A stretch of 64,000 nt of DNA from Chloroflexota bacterium (GCA_030447525.1 JAUJOR010000005.1:186001-250000), one strand, 5' to 3'. Shown: positions 41,592 through 50,125, numbered from the stretch's first letter. Translations and numbers: made by a program. Notes: generated from the letters alone by a model not told the origin.

Positions 41592-42287
41592 TCAGGAGTT
41601 GGTCAACAGATAGGAGAGGTACTCGATCTCGATGGAGAGATCGACCTTCTCCAGGAACACCCCGGGGGGCACCTGGAGCTTTACCGGGGCAAAGTTGAGG
41701 ATCCCCTTGATGCCCGCCGCCACGATGGTGTCGATCACCGCCTGTGCCTCGCTGGCCGGCACGGCCACGATGGCCATGGAGATGTTGTGCTCGCGGGCCG
41801 TTTCGGCCAGGTCTTCCAGCGGGCGGACGACGAGGTTGCCGAAGCGCCGGCCGTGCTTTGTGGCGTCGCTGTCGAAGGCGGCCACGATGTGGAAGCCTTG
41901 GGCACGGTAGCCGGGATAGCTGAGCAAGGCGGTGCCGAGATTGCCGACGCCCACCAGGGCCAGGCTCCAGGGGTGGTCGATCCCCAGGATACTGCGCAGG
42001 CTCTGTTGCAGATCGCCAATATCATATCCGACACCCCGTTTGCCGAAGGAGCCGAAATAGGCCAGGTCGCGGCGCACCTGGGCCGCCGTAAAGCCGGTCA
42101 GGCGGGACATCTTCTCCGACGACAAGGGCTCGGTGTCCCCCTGCGACTCCAGCGTGCGGAGGATGCGGTAGTAGTCGGAGAGGCGCCGCACCGTCATCTT
42201 GGGGATTTTCGGCACCTTCAGCATGTGCCCCGTGGCCGGCGGCATGTTCGGCATCGGTGGCTTGGCCACTTTGAGAGTCTGTTCCAT
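41592..42287 (-). CDS. rex: redox-sensing transcriptional repressor Rex
   Basis: A 231-residue Rex protein. The winged helix spans about residues 30-85 (TVRRLSDYYRILRTLESQGD, then MSRLTGFTAAQVRRDLAYFG, with SFGKRGVGYDI), and the Rossmann NAD(H) site follows with LVGVGNLGTALLSYPGY and IVAAFDSD. ILNFAPVKLQVP is also characteristic. Rex represses respiratory and fermentative genes until NADH rises. The ATG at 42287 is chosen with AAGGA about ten bases upstream; an ATG at 42299 would overlap that site. No TTGTGAA-type Rex operator was seen nearby. Confidence 0.95.
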   Translation of the reverse strand: MEQTLKVAKPPMPNMPPATGHMLKVPKIPKMTVRRLSDYYRILRTLESQGDTEPLSSEKMSRLTGFTAAQVRRDLAYFGSFGKRGVGYDIGDLQQSLRSILGIDHPWSLALVGVGNLGTALLSYPGYRAQGFHIVAAFDSDATKHGRRFGNLVVRPLEDLAETAREHNISMAIVAVPASEAQAVIDTIVAAGIKGILNFAPVKLQVPPGVFLEKVDLSIEIEYLSYLLTNS

Positions 42288-42512
42288 ACCTACTACCATC
42301 CTTAGAGTAGCGCTTCACCACCATACCGCGCTCGTTTCGCGCGCATCATGGGTGAGAATGCGCTCCATCGTTGCCCTGGCAGGGCGGCACGGTGCTTCGA
42401 TGTTCTTCTGTGCCGGTGCCCCGCCGGTCATAAGCGACTCACCTGCTGCCTTCACTCACCGGACGTAATCATTCGCTTCAGGCACCGGCTTCAGGCAGTC
42501 CGGCCGGGTCAG

Positions 42513-44021
42513 TCAGCGCGCCGGTCGGAACTGCCAGGCGGCGTCCAGGCGCGCCTGCGCCTCCCGCTCCGCCCGCTTCAGGGCGTCCGCCGGCGCTGCA
42601 GCCCCCCGAAGGCCCTCGCGGAGGGCCTCGCCGAGGAGCGGCCAGACGGCATCGGGGGCGGGGCAGGGGGCATGGAAGCGGGCGTGACGGAGCTGCTCCA
42701 GGCCATGGTCGTGGGCCTCATCGAGGAGCTTGCTCCCGGTGCGGTAGCGCTGGGCCAGGCGCCGGTCGAGGTCGAGCTGGCCGGTGTATGGTGGGTACCA
42801 TAGGGGGCGACCCGGGGGGGGCAAAGGCCGGCGTGGGACGGGCGCCAGGGGGTCAAGTGGGGGTGCCACCGGGGCGCCGGCGGCGCCGGCGGCGGCCGCG
42901 GCCATAGCGGCCCCCTCGCTGACCAGAAAGCGGAGGGCGTTCCAGGCCGCATCCGGGGCATCGCGTCGCAGGGCGTAGCCCCAGGCCCGGCTCAGGGACA
43001 CCATGGGCCGAGAATCAGACCGCCGAGGGGGCTCGACGTAGCCGAGCGGGAAGCCGGCGTGCCAGCCGGCTAGGGTGGAGACGAATCGCGTGCTCTCGAA
43101 GCAGACGCTGACCGCCGTCTGCAGAAAGGGGTGCCGAGGGGGGTCGTCCGACCCGTCGCCGTGCCGGGCAACCGGCGGGAACTCCCCGGCCAGGGCGTGG
43201 TCGGCGTTCCCCAGCTCGCGGGTATGGGAGACCAGCCATGCCAGGGCCTCTATCCCCTCCGGCCGGCTGAAGCTAGCCCGTCGGCCGCCGTCCTGAAGCC
43301 ACTGGGCCCCGTTCTGCCAGCCCCACAACTCCAGCGGCGCCCCGGCGTGGCCGGCGAGGAAGGGAGTGCGCTCCCGCGTGCGGGGCGCTGCCAGGAGATC
43401 CAGGTTGACGCGCCGAAGGGCCTCCCACGTCATCGCCGGGCGCTCGAAGTCGAAGCCGGCGGCCCGCAGGTCCACGCCGGCGGCCTCGAAATGATCGCGG
43501 TTGAAGTACACCTGGCGGGCGTCCACCTCCTCCGGCAGGGCCGTCAGGCGGCCATCGGTTCCAAAGGCAGGCTGCAGGGCGGGTGGCATAAACTTCTTGA
43601 GATCCAGGCGGTCGGCGCGCACCCGAGTGGCCAGGGGGGACAGCGCCCCCTGCAGCGCCAGGGCCGGCATGGAATCTAATGCCCCCCAGAGGATGTCCGC
43701 GCCGCTGCTGCTGGCCAGGATGGCCTCGCGCGTGGTGGCGTTCCCGATGCCGTCCGGGACACCGAGGAGCTCCAGGGTTGCGCCGAGCTGCGGGGCGTGC
43801 TCGCGGTTCCAGGCCTGGACGCGGGCCCCCCGGCCGGGAGCTCCCTCAGCCAGCAGGCGCAGGGGCCGGCCTGGCGTCTGGCCCCGGCCGGCCGGAGGCC
43901 AGGCGCAGGCCGCGGTGACCGGCAAGAGCCCGGCCACGAGGCGACGGGCCCCCCCGGCGAGCAGCGCCCGGCGCAGCAGACGGGGCGCGCCGGACATCCC
44001 ATTCCGGTGCAGCTCGGCCAT
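42513..44021 (-). CDS. extracellular solute-binding protein (family 1)
   Basis: A roughly 500-residue binding protein of the sugar type. The leader LLRRALLAGGARRLVAGLLP, then VTAACAWPP, combines twin arginines with a possible lipobox Cys. Family features include ILASSSGADILWGALDSMPA, EEVDARQVYFNRDHFEAAGV and TWEALRRVNLDLLA. The long open frame upstream of 44021 is non-coding overlap with the divergent pcm gene. No transporter membrane genes are near, so it is an orphan receptor. It diverges from pcm with 54 bp between starts. Confidence 0.75.
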   Translation of the reverse strand: MAELHRNGMSGAPRLLRRALLAGGARRLVAGLLPVTAACAWPPAGRGQTPGRPLRLLAEGAPGRGARVQAWNREHAPQLGATLELLGVPDGIGNATTREAILASSSGADILWGALDSMPALALQGALSPLATRVRADRLDLKKFMPPALQPAFGTDGRLTALPEEVDARQVYFNRDHFEAAGVDLRAAGFDFERPAMTWEALRRVNLDLLAAPRTRERTPFLAGHAGAPLELWGWQNGAQWLQDGGRRASFSRPEGIEALAWLVSHTRELGNADHALAGEFPPVARHGDGSDDPPRHPFLQTAVSVCFESTRFVSTLAGWHAGFPLGYVEPPRRSDSRPMVSLSRAWGYALRRDAPDAAWNALRFLVSEGAAMAAAAAGAAGAPVAPPLDPLAPVPRRPLPPPGRPLWYPPYTGQLDLDRRLAQRYRTGSKLLDEAHDHGLEQLRHARFHAPCPAPDAVWPLLGEALREGLRGAAAPADALKRAEREAQARLDAAWQFRPAR

Positions 44022-44075
44022 AATAACGGGTGTAACGAGTGGGCCGGGGCATGGCCCCACGTCTGGAGCGTTCCT

Positions 44076-44717
44076 GTGGGTTGGGAGACCGAGCAAAGCA
44101 AGCTGGTGCAGCGCCTGCGGCGCGAGGGGGCCGCCGGGGAGGGCGTGTTGGCCGTGCTGGCCAGGGTCCCGCGTGACGTGTTCGTCGACGAGGCGCAACG
44201 CCACCTGGCCTTTCACGATACCGCCCTGCCCATCGGCCAGAGCCAGACCATCTCCCAGCCCACCGTTGTGGCCGTGATGACCGATGCCCTGGAGGTGTCG
44301 CCCCAGCACCGGGTGCTAGAGATTGGGACGGGGTCGGGGTACCAGACGGCCGTCCTGGCCGAGCTGGGCGGTGAGGTGTTCACCGTCGAGCGCTCCCCTG
44401 AGCTGGCCGACCTGGCGCGGCGTCGTCTGCAGTACCTGGGATATGCCAACGTCCACGTCGCCTTGGGGGACGGAACGATGGGGCTCCCGTCCCACGCCCC
44501 CTTCGACCGCATCCTGGTCACGGCCGCTGCCCCGACCGTGCCGCCGGCGCTGATTGATCAGCTGGCCCCCGGGGGCCGCCTCGTTCTCCCCGTTGGGGGC
44601 CGCGCCGATCAGCAGCTCGTCGTCGTCAGCCGCGATGACGAGGGCGCCCTCCAGGAGCGATCGCTGGGCCAGGTGCGCTTCGTGCCCCTGGTGGGCGTAC
44701 AAGGCTGGCCAGAATGA
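44076..44717 (+). CDS. pcm: protein-L-isoaspartate O-methyltransferase
   Basis: A 213-residue PCMT, which repairs isoaspartyl residues with SAM. VPRDVFVDEAQRHLAFHDTA, then LPIGQSQTISQPTVVAVMTD is the diagnostic N-terminal block; motif I is VLEIGTGSGYQTAVLAEL; FDRILVTAAAPTVPPALIDQ and GGRLVLPVGG follow. The GTG at 44076 is used: GGAG lies eight bases upstream and longer N-termini overlap the divergent gene's promoter. Length is normal for the family. Confidence 0.93.
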   Translation: MGWETEQSKLVQRLRREGAAGEGVLAVLARVPRDVFVDEAQRHLAFHDTALPIGQSQTISQPTVVAVMTDALEVSPQHRVLEIGTGSGYQTAVLAELGGEVFTVERSPELADLARRRLQYLGYANVHVALGDGTMGLPSHAPFDRILVTAAAPTVPPALIDQLAPGGRLVLPVGGRADQQLVVVSRDDEGALQERSLGQVRFVPLVGVQGWPE

Positions 44718-44765
44718 GCTGAGTCGCCCGGGGGCTATGGGGGCTAGCCGGGCACAGCACGGGAT

Positions 44766-45644
44766 TCAGCCCCCGAGGGCATCCAGCAGCGTGGCCGCCT
44801 GCTCCGTGGTGATCGTCCCGGCGGCCAGCATGTCTAAGATGACCCGGCGCTCCTCCGGCGAGGCCTTGGGCGGGGCCGGCCGCCGGCCTGGCCCACTGGC
44901 CGTCTGCCAGGTGCCGGCTCGGGGGTCTCCCTGGCCGGCACCGCTCGTGGCGAGCTCATCCAGCTTTTCGGTGAACCACCACCGGCCGCGCCCACCGCGG
45001 CGGGCGGCACGTTCGGCGGCGCGACGGGCCTTCTCGGCGATGTGCCCCGCGCGCCGCTCATCTGGCGCCGCCTCGTGGTGGGCAGCCCCCCCCGGCCGCT
45101 GAGTGGCTCGCTCGACGAAGTCGAAGGCTCGCTCCACCTCCCGCTCGACGCGTTCGGCGACGCGCTGCACCTGCACGTCAATCCGGCCAGCCGCCTCGTC
45201 CAGGCGCCGGGCAACGTCCTCAGACGCCTCCGAGCCCCCCTGACGCACCTTCTCGGTCATCTCGGTGAAGATGCGCCGCCCTTGCTCGGACATCTGGCGG
45301 GCGAACTCGCTCAGCTCGGCTGCCGAGGGCGGGGACGCCGCGCCCCCGGCAGCCGTGTTCCCCTCCCTAGGAGTGACGTTGGTTTCGCCGCTCCGCTGCA
45401 GACGCAAGTGCACGGCCGGGGGAACGAAGACCTCCACCATCACCGCCTGCGGTACGCGGATCGTCCCTCCGAAAGGCAAGCGGATGCGGAAGGTGTCCCC
45501 GTCACGCAGCACGAACGGCGACTGGCCGTCGCCCGTGGCCACGGTGATGGTCTGCCCGTCGGCGTCTTGCAGGCGAACGTCGCCCCGGCTGTCACGCAAG
45601 TCTAACGTCGCCCGCTCTCCGGCGGAGAAACTCAGCTCAGTCAT
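44766..45644 (-). CDS. SHOCT-like domain protein with coiled-coil middle
   Basis: A 292-residue protein. The first 90 residues are beta-rich (LDLRDSRGDVRLQDADGQTI, then RVPQAVMVEVFVPPAVHLRL), like adhesin-type DUF4097 sheets. The middle is a long charged helix (MSEQGRRIFTEMTEKVRQGG and RVAERVEREVERAFDFVERA). The last 30 residues form a SHOCT-like helical hairpin (SPEERRVILDMLAAGTITTE). The DUF2089 gene upstream on the same strand ends with a very similar hairpin (SPERRREVLDQLASGKINAE), so the two may interact through it. Probably an envelope- or stress-response partner; function not known. Confidence 0.7.
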   Translation of the reverse strand: MTELSFSAGERATLDLRDSRGDVRLQDADGQTITVATGDGQSPFVLRDGDTFRIRLPFGGTIRVPQAVMVEVFVPPAVHLRLQRSGETNVTPREGNTAAGGAASPPSAAELSEFARQMSEQGRRIFTEMTEKVRQGGSEASEDVARRLDEAAGRIDVQVQRVAERVEREVERAFDFVERATQRPGGAAHHEAAPDERRAGHIAEKARRAAERAARRGGRGRWWFTEKLDELATSGAGQGDPRAGTWQTASGPGRRPAPPKASPEERRVILDMLAAGTITTEQAATLLDALGG

Positions 45645-45769
45645 CTCATCCTCTCCCGTATCCGACGCTCCCGTATCCGAAAGACCTATGCCTGCCTCCC
45701 CCTCAAGGGAGGGCCGCCGCGTGCGTGCCGGGTCTTGCGGTACCGCCGAGCCGGCCGGGCAGCGCCGGC

Positions 45770-46246
45770 TCAGCCGGCCCCGCCCTCGGCCCCCCCCCGA
45801 AGGAGCTGTACCGCCTGCTCGGCGTTGATCTTTCCGGAGGCGAGCTGGTCGAGCACCTCTCGCCGGCGCTCCGGCGACACCGCTCCCGACGCCGCCACCC
45901 CTCCCGCCGGCGGACCCTCGCCCGAGGCCTCGCCACCCCCTGTGACCGTCACGTTGGGCGCAACCGCCACGGCGTCCGGCTGCCCTTCGTGACCCAGGGC
46001 GCGGATGACTTCATCCAGCCGGCTGCGAACCGTGGGATACGAGATTCCCAGCTCCCGCTCCACGTCGCGGATCACCCCTCGGTTCTTCATGAACACGTCC
46101 ACGAACCGCAACTGCTCGCGGCTCAAGCGGTCGAACTTGGTGAGATGAAACGTCCCGTCCAGCCCGGTGCCACAGCGCTGGCAGCGCAGATGGGTGACGG
46201 TCAGCTCCGCTTCGCAGATGGGGCAGCGTCCAGTCAGCTCAGGCAT
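45770..46246 (-). CDS. DUF2089 family zinc-ribbon/HTH regulator
   Basis: A 158-residue protein. A four-cysteine zinc ribbon (RCPICEAELTVTHLRCQRCG) is followed by an HTH (FHLTKFDRLSREQLRFVDVF, then RDVERELGISYPTVRSRLDE), a linker and a C-terminal SHOCT-like hairpin. DUF2089 proteins are putative transcription factors next to membrane-stress genes in several phyla. Its promoter region holds two 23-bp repeats (46273-46338) and an 18-bp palindrome (46390-46407) that may be its own operators. It is followed on the same strand by the SHOCT-like protein. Confidence 0.85.
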   Translation of the reverse strand: MPELTGRCPICEAELTVTHLRCQRCGTGLDGTFHLTKFDRLSREQLRFVDVFMKNRGVIRDVERELGISYPTVRSRLDEVIRALGHEGQPDAVAVAPNVTVTGGGEASGEGPPAGGVAASGAVSPERRREVLDQLASGKINAEQAVQLLRGGAEGGAG

Positions 46247-46272
46247 CCTCGTCTCCCATCCTCGTCCCCGTC

Positions 46273-46338
46273 GATCTAGCGCCGCGGATCTCTCGTTTGA
46301 TGCTCGGTGACCGCTGATCTAGCGCCAGCGATCTCTCG
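46273..46338. promoter_or_regulatory. two 23-bp direct repeats upstream of the DUF2089 gene
   Basis: GATCTAGCGCCGCGGATCTCTCG (split here by meaning: GATCTAGCGCC, then a variable pair, then GATCTCTCG) at 46273-46295 recurs at 46316-46338 with two or three differences. The repeats start 43 bp apart, about four helical turns, so bound proteins would sit on the same DNA face. They lie 27-92 bp before the DUF2089 start. Confidence 0.55.
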
Positions 46339-46389
46339 CGGGCTGTATGGTCATCGAGCACCACCCGAGCATGCAAATTATGCAGGTCT

Positions 46390-46407
46390 AATTAAGATAT
46401 CTTAATT
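46390..46407. promoter_or_regulatory. 18-bp perfect AT-rich palindrome
   Basis: AATTAAGATATCTTAATT is a perfect palindrome in otherwise GC-rich DNA, between the divergent DUF2089 and tatA genes. Just before it stands TGCAAATTATGCA. This could be an operator for a dimeric regulator or an AT-rich promoter core for the DUF2089 gene, which begins about 145 bp away. Confidence 0.55.
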
Positions 46408-46523
46408 GCAGTGGCCGAGGTCGTCAACGGAGAGGCATTCCGGCTTGAGCGCCTGATGCGCTTGATGTCCCGGTCGAAGTCGCTGGCCAGGGAGCCGGTG
46501 GCCGGCCGGCGCAGCCGGATGCG

Positions 46524-46552
46524 GTATGATTGCCGGGTAGGGTTCAGGAGGC
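46524..46552 (+). promoter_or_regulatory. tatA promoter -10 and ribosome binding site
   Basis: TATGAT at 46524-46529 is a good -10 hexamer and CAGGAGG at 46545-46551 is a strong ribosome site ahead of the ATG at 46560. No convincing -35 was seen at the right distance. Confidence 0.5.
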
Positions 46553-46559
46553 CAGAGCG

Positions 46560-46835
46560 ATGCCGTTTAACCTTGGCGGACCGGAGCTGATAATCGTCCT
46601 GGTGATCGTGCTCATCGTGTTCGGTGCCGGTAAGCTGCCCAACGTGATGCGCGACGTCGGGAAGGGTGTGAAAGAGTTCAAGAAGGCCCAGGATCCAGAG
46701 GAGGGGGCCATGCCGGTCACCACCGTTCAGACCACGGCCTCGACTCCCCCGCCCGCCACCACTGAGACGAAGGTCAGCAACGGTAGCACCACGGTGACTA
46801 CGGCTCGCCCTTCCGAGCCGGCCCCGCGGGCCTGA
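46560..46835 (+). CDS. tatA: Sec-independent translocase subunit TatA
   Basis: A 91-residue TatA/E protein. The single N-terminal helix (PELIIVLVIVLIVFGAGKLP) ends in the FGxGKLP hinge, followed by an amphipathic helix (MRDVGKGVKEFKKAQ) and a long Thr/Pro-rich tail. TatA forms the pore for folded proteins carrying twin-arginine leaders, of which this window has several (480, 2938, 35487, 55095, 56942). No tatC is in the window. Followed by a strong hairpin terminator. Confidence 0.95.
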   Translation: MPFNLGGPELIIVLVIVLIVFGAGKLPNVMRDVGKGVKEFKKAQDPEEGAMPVTTVQTTASTPPPATTETKVSNGSTTVTTARPSEPAPRA

Positions 46836-46867
46836 GCGATTTTGTAGATCCCTGTACGATGCACCAC

Positions 46868-46898
46868 AGCCGCCGGCGCTGAGCAAGCGCCGGCGGCT
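46868..46898 (+). terminator. strong GC hairpin after tatA
   Basis: Perfect 13-bp stem: AGCCGCCGGCGCT and its complement AGCGCCGGCGGCT around a GAGCA loop, followed by ATTACG. It lies 33 bp after the tatA stop. The U-run is poor, but the stem is the strongest in this stretch; it might also serve ndk on the other strand. Confidence 0.65.
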
Positions 46899-47098
46899 AT
46901 TACGCTGCAACCGAGTGTGGCCTGCCCTGCTGTACGGTACTTCAGCCGTATTTCAGCAAGTCATCCACTCACCGGTAGGCAGTACGCCGTGCCGGATGGG
47001 GGGCCTTCGTGCGCCGCCACGTTGGAGGGCGGCAGGTCGCGTTCGTGAGGCGGGGCCTTGCTCCGGGAGCGGTAGGGCCAGGGCTACTGAAAGAGCCC

Positions 47099-47560
47099 TC
47101 AAGCCAGCACCCAGCGGTCGACGTCCCGCTCGTAGCTGAGCAGTTCCTGGGGCTTGAAATACAGGGCTATCTCGCTCGTCGCCGTCTCCGGGGCGTCTGA
47201 AGCGTGAACCAGGTTTCGCAGTCCCTCCAGGGCGTAGTCCCCGCGGATGGTACCGCTGGAAGCCTCATGGGGGCGCGTCTTGCCAATCATCGCCCGCACG
47301 ACCTCGATGGCATTCGGTCCTTCCAACACGGCCACGACGACAGGGCTGAGGGTGATGTAGCTCACCAGATCCTGGTAGAAGAACTTGTCCCGGTGGACGG
47401 CGTAGTGCGTTTCCGCCAGGGCGCGGTCGATGTGAATCAGCTTGAGCCCCACCAGCTTGAAGCCCCGGCGCTCGAAGCGCCCCAGGATCTCGGCCGTCAA
47501 CCCGCGTTGCACGCCATCCGGCTTGACGATGATAAGCGTTCTTTCCACGGCGGTGGGCAT
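47099..47560 (-). CDS. ndk: nucleoside diphosphate kinase
   Basis: A 153-residue Ndk, transferring the gamma phosphate from ATP to NDPs through a phosphohistidine. The start ERTLIIVKPDGVQRGLTAEI, the middle VVVAVLEGPNAIEVVRAMIG and the active-site region NLVHASDAPETATSEIALYF with its His are all standard; length is normal. It is the last gene in a minus-strand run with the roadblock, TPR and SIS genes. Confidence 0.96.
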   Translation of the reverse strand: MPTAVERTLIIVKPDGVQRGLTAEILGRFERRGFKLVGLKLIHIDRALAETHYAVHRDKFFYQDLVSYITLSPVVVAVLEGPNAIEVVRAMIGKTRPHEASSGTIRGDYALEGLRNLVHASDAPETATSEIALYFKPQELLSYERDVDRWVLA

Positions 47561-47674
47561 CGTATCCCTTCTCTCCTTCTCGCGTTCTCGGCGACCGACC
47601 GGGTGTTCCGCTCCTGGGACCGCTGTGCGCCACGGGCGCCCCCAGGGTCGACCTGACCTGCTGGCCCGCCGGGC

Positions 47675-48004
47675 TCACCCACCTCGCCGCAGCCGGCGCA
47701 GCTCCACGCGGATCATGCCCAGGCTCGACCGATCTCCGGCCAGGACGACGGCGGCGCGCTCCCCGGGCAGCGTCCCGGCGACCACGGCCCCGTCTTCCGC
47801 CTCCAACATGGTCTCGCCGAGCTGTCCAACTCCCAGGTCATCACTCGCCTGCCGCAGGGCCCCGACGACGGCTGCCAGCAGGGCGCCCTGCACCTGCGAA
47901 AGGCGGTCGTCGCCGGCTCCGGCGACCACGCCCTGGGCATCGACGATATAGGCGGCGCGAACGCCGGCGATGCGCCGCAGGGCGGCGAGCGCCTGCTCTT
48001 CCAT
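47675..48004 (-). CDS. roadblock/LC7 domain protein
   Basis: A 109-residue protein of the Roadblock/LC7 fold: LRRIAGVRAAYIVDAQGVVA, then LAAVVGALRQASDDLGVGQL and VVLAGDRSSLGMIRVELRRL. In bacteria these proteins regulate small GTPases of the MglA type or act as scaffolds. No GTPase gene is in the window. The ATG at 48004 begins the domain; an earlier start overlaps the TPR gene. Lies 20 bp after the TPR gene's stop, so co-transcribed. Confidence 0.8.
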   Translation of the reverse strand: MEEQALAALRRIAGVRAAYIVDAQGVVAGAGDDRLSQVQGALLAAVVGALRQASDDLGVGQLGETMLEAEDGAVVAGTLPGERAAVVLAGDRSSLGMIRVELRRLRRGG

Positions 48005-48023
48005 CGGTCTCTCCCGTCCCCGC

Positions 48024-49544
48024 TCAGCGCTGGTCTGCCCCGGCGCTCCCGGCGCCCTCGCCGCGCGCCATCCGCAGGCGACGCAGGGCGGCTCCGTAGT
48101 ATCGGATGGCCGCAACGTAGTTTCCCGTCTGCATCGACTCGTCTCCCGCCCGTTGGAGATCTCCTGCCCCCGGAAGGTGTGTCATGCCCGACGTCACGGC
48201 GGCCGAGGGTGGTCTCGACTGGTGCTCCGGCACGGGCGGAACGCCCGCTGCAAGAGGCGTCCCTGTCCCAGGCAACGTCCCCGTCCCCAGTGTCCCGAGT
48301 GAGGGCGAAACGTCGGCCACAGCTTCCAGGGGCTGCAAAGACCGTCCCCTATCTGCCGGGATGACCGGCGATGGGGCGGGGACAGGGAACGGGGACACGG
48401 CGGGCTGCGCCTCGACGTCTGGGGACGTAGCCGCCCGCGCCGGGACTTCCGGCGGGCTTGCCGGCGCCTCCGGGACGTCCAAAGGCTCGAGTGTACCTTC
48501 CTCGGGCGAGACCACCAAGGGCTGGCCCGTATCGACGCTCGAGGGCGATGGCTCCGGGGTGGCGGCCACGGCAGGCATGGGGGCGGTCGCGGCCACCGGG
48601 AGGGGCTCGGATTGCGCAGCGGAGCGTGGCTCAGGTGGAACGGCCGGGCCGGGGCCCGACACTGGGGCGCTGAGCAAGGCTTCTGCGTGGGTTGGGGCGG
48701 TGATTGCGCCGGCCGGCGCCGCGGTGGGTAGCACGCCGGGCTCATCCCCCTCCAGCAGCGACCCGCCGTCGCGATCGCCGAAGAGGCGGCGCGCCACCCG
48801 CCCCTCCGGGTCGGCGGCGCGTACCCGGGCCAGCAGCGGGGAGGTGTCACGGCCGACCGCCTGCCAGTGCGATGCCAGGAGCAAGTTCGCCGCGACGCAG
48901 TCCGGGAGGCGCTCCAACAGGTCTTCGGCAACGGCAGCGGCCGTGAGGACGTCCCCCGAGCGCCAAAACGCCTCCGCCAGGGTCAGGTGCAGGTCGCGCC
49001 GATCCGGCTGGCGGGAAAGGGCGGTGCGAGCCTCGGTCACGGCATGCTCGTAGAGGCCACCGCGCAGGTAGACGCGGGACAAGGCGGCCGGCGTCAGGGG
49101 GTACGGCTGGAGTGTGACCGGAGGTGCCCCGGCCGCCTCGCGCGCCGACTGCAGGCGGCTCTCCACCACTGGATGGCCGGGCAGCAACTCCCAGGCACGT
49201 AGCCACTCTGTCTCTGCCGCCGCTGCCCCACCGAGGCGCTCTTGGGCCTCGGCGACTCCCGCCTGCGCCACGACGTCTACCGGCTCCCCGGCCAGGGCCG
49301 CCTGGAAGGCGCCCAGCGCCGGCCGCGCCTCCCCCAGCTCCAGCAGGGCAACGCCGAGCAGTCGTTGCGCATCCAGCCCGCGGGGCGCCAGCTCCGCCGC
49401 CCGCCGGGCGGCGGCCGCACCGGCCCGGGCGTCCCCTTGCTTCAGTCGCTCACGCGCCGCCTGGCAGTGGGCGCCGTAATCTTCCAGAGGCGTCCCGTTC
49501 GCCATGCCCCGTGGGGCAAAGCGGGGCGCGGGATTGGCCGTCAT
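48024..49544 (-). CDS. TPR-repeat protein with long Pro/Ala-rich linker
   Basis: A 506-residue protein. The first 240 residues are TPR-like helical repeats (AAARRAAELAPRGLDAQRLL, ALLELGEARPALGAFQAALA, EARTALSRQPDRRDLHLTLA). Then follow about 200 residues of low-complexity Pro/Ala/Ser/Glu sequence, and a last TPR-like hairpin (DESMQTGNYVAAIRYYGAAL). There is no signal peptide, so it is probably a cytosolic scaffold. The start overlaps the SIS stop (ATGA). Its neighbour, the roadblock protein, also has a scaffold-type fold; they may work together. Confidence 0.75.
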   Translation of the reverse strand: MTANPAPRFAPRGMANGTPLEDYGAHCQAARERLKQGDARAGAAAARRAAELAPRGLDAQRLLGVALLELGEARPALGAFQAALAGEPVDVVAQAGVAEAQERLGGAAAAETEWLRAWELLPGHPVVESRLQSAREAAGAPPVTLQPYPLTPAALSRVYLRGGLYEHAVTEARTALSRQPDRRDLHLTLAEAFWRSGDVLTAAAVAEDLLERLPDCVAANLLLASHWQAVGRDTSPLLARVRAADPEGRVARRLFGDRDGGSLLEGDEPGVLPTAAPAGAITAPTHAEALLSAPVSGPGPAVPPEPRSAAQSEPLPVAATAPMPAVAATPEPSPSSVDTGQPLVVSPEEGTLEPLDVPEAPASPPEVPARAATSPDVEAQPAVSPFPVPAPSPVIPADRGRSLQPLEAVADVSPSLGTLGTGTLPGTGTPLAAGVPPVPEHQSRPPSAAVTSGMTHLPGAGDLQRAGDESMQTGNYVAAIRYYGAALRRLRMARGEGAGSAGADQR

Positions 49545-50125
49545 CCGGCCGCGTCCTGGGCGCGGATGGCCGTGCAGATGGCATGGTTCAAGATCAGGTG
49601 GCCGTCCTCGGCTTGCTCGATAGTCCTTCCCGGCACAACCAGGGCCACGTCGGCGCGCTCCCGCAGCGCCCCGCCGGAGAAGCCCACCAGGCCGATGACC
49701 GGGCAGCCCAATGAGCGGGCGTAATCACAGGCGCGCAGGACGTTCGGCGAGTTGCCGCTCCCGCTGATGGCGACGAGGACGTCTCCCGATCGCATCATCG
49801 TCCGCGCCTGCTCGACGAACACCTGCTCATAGCCATCGTCATTCGACCAGGCCGTCACCAGGGCCAGGTTATCCGCGAAGCACAGCGTGCGGAAGCGCCC
49901 TTTGTGGGGGTGGATGGTGTTCTTGGCCAGGTCGCAGGCGAAGTGCGAGGCGGTGGATGCGCTGCCGCCGTTGCCACAGAAGTAGATCGTCGCCTCTCGG
50001 CGACGGGCCTGTTGGAGGACCGCCACGGCCTCGTCCAGGGCCGGGGACATTACCGCCTGCATCGCCTGATGCAGCTCCGCGAGGTACGCGCTGATCGTCG
50101 CCGCTGCCGACACGTGCTCTACCAC
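49541..50125 (-). CDS. SIS-domain isomerase, GmhA-like
   Basis: A 194-residue sugar isomerase-like protein of the phosphoheptose isomerase group: TIYFCGNGGSASTASHFACD with the phosphate-binding GNGGSA loop, then LALVTAWSNDDGYEQVFVEQ and LVAISGSGNSPNVLRACDYA, and the C-terminal EDGHLILNHAICTAI. GmhA makes D-glycero-D-manno-heptose 7-phosphate from sedoheptulose 7-phosphate; the residues near the loop agree, but other SIS roles are possible. The GTG near 50125 starts the domain; the open frame continues upstream without a good start. No other heptose genes are near. Confidence 0.82.
   Translation of the reverse strand: MVEHVSAAATISAYLAELHQAMQAVMSPALDEAVAVLQQARRREATIYFCGNGGSASTASHFACDLAKNTIHPHKGRFRTLCFADNLALVTAWSNDDGYEQVFVEQARTMMRSGDVLVAISGSGNSPNVLRACDYARSLGCPVIGLVGFSGGALRERADVALVVPGRTIEQAEDGHLILNHAICTAIRAQDAAG

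Noticed and set aside
42300-42512. A Rex operator upstream of rex
   Set aside because: No TTGTGAA-N4-TTCACAA-like palindrome was found; only a lone CTTCACCACC, too weak to support it.
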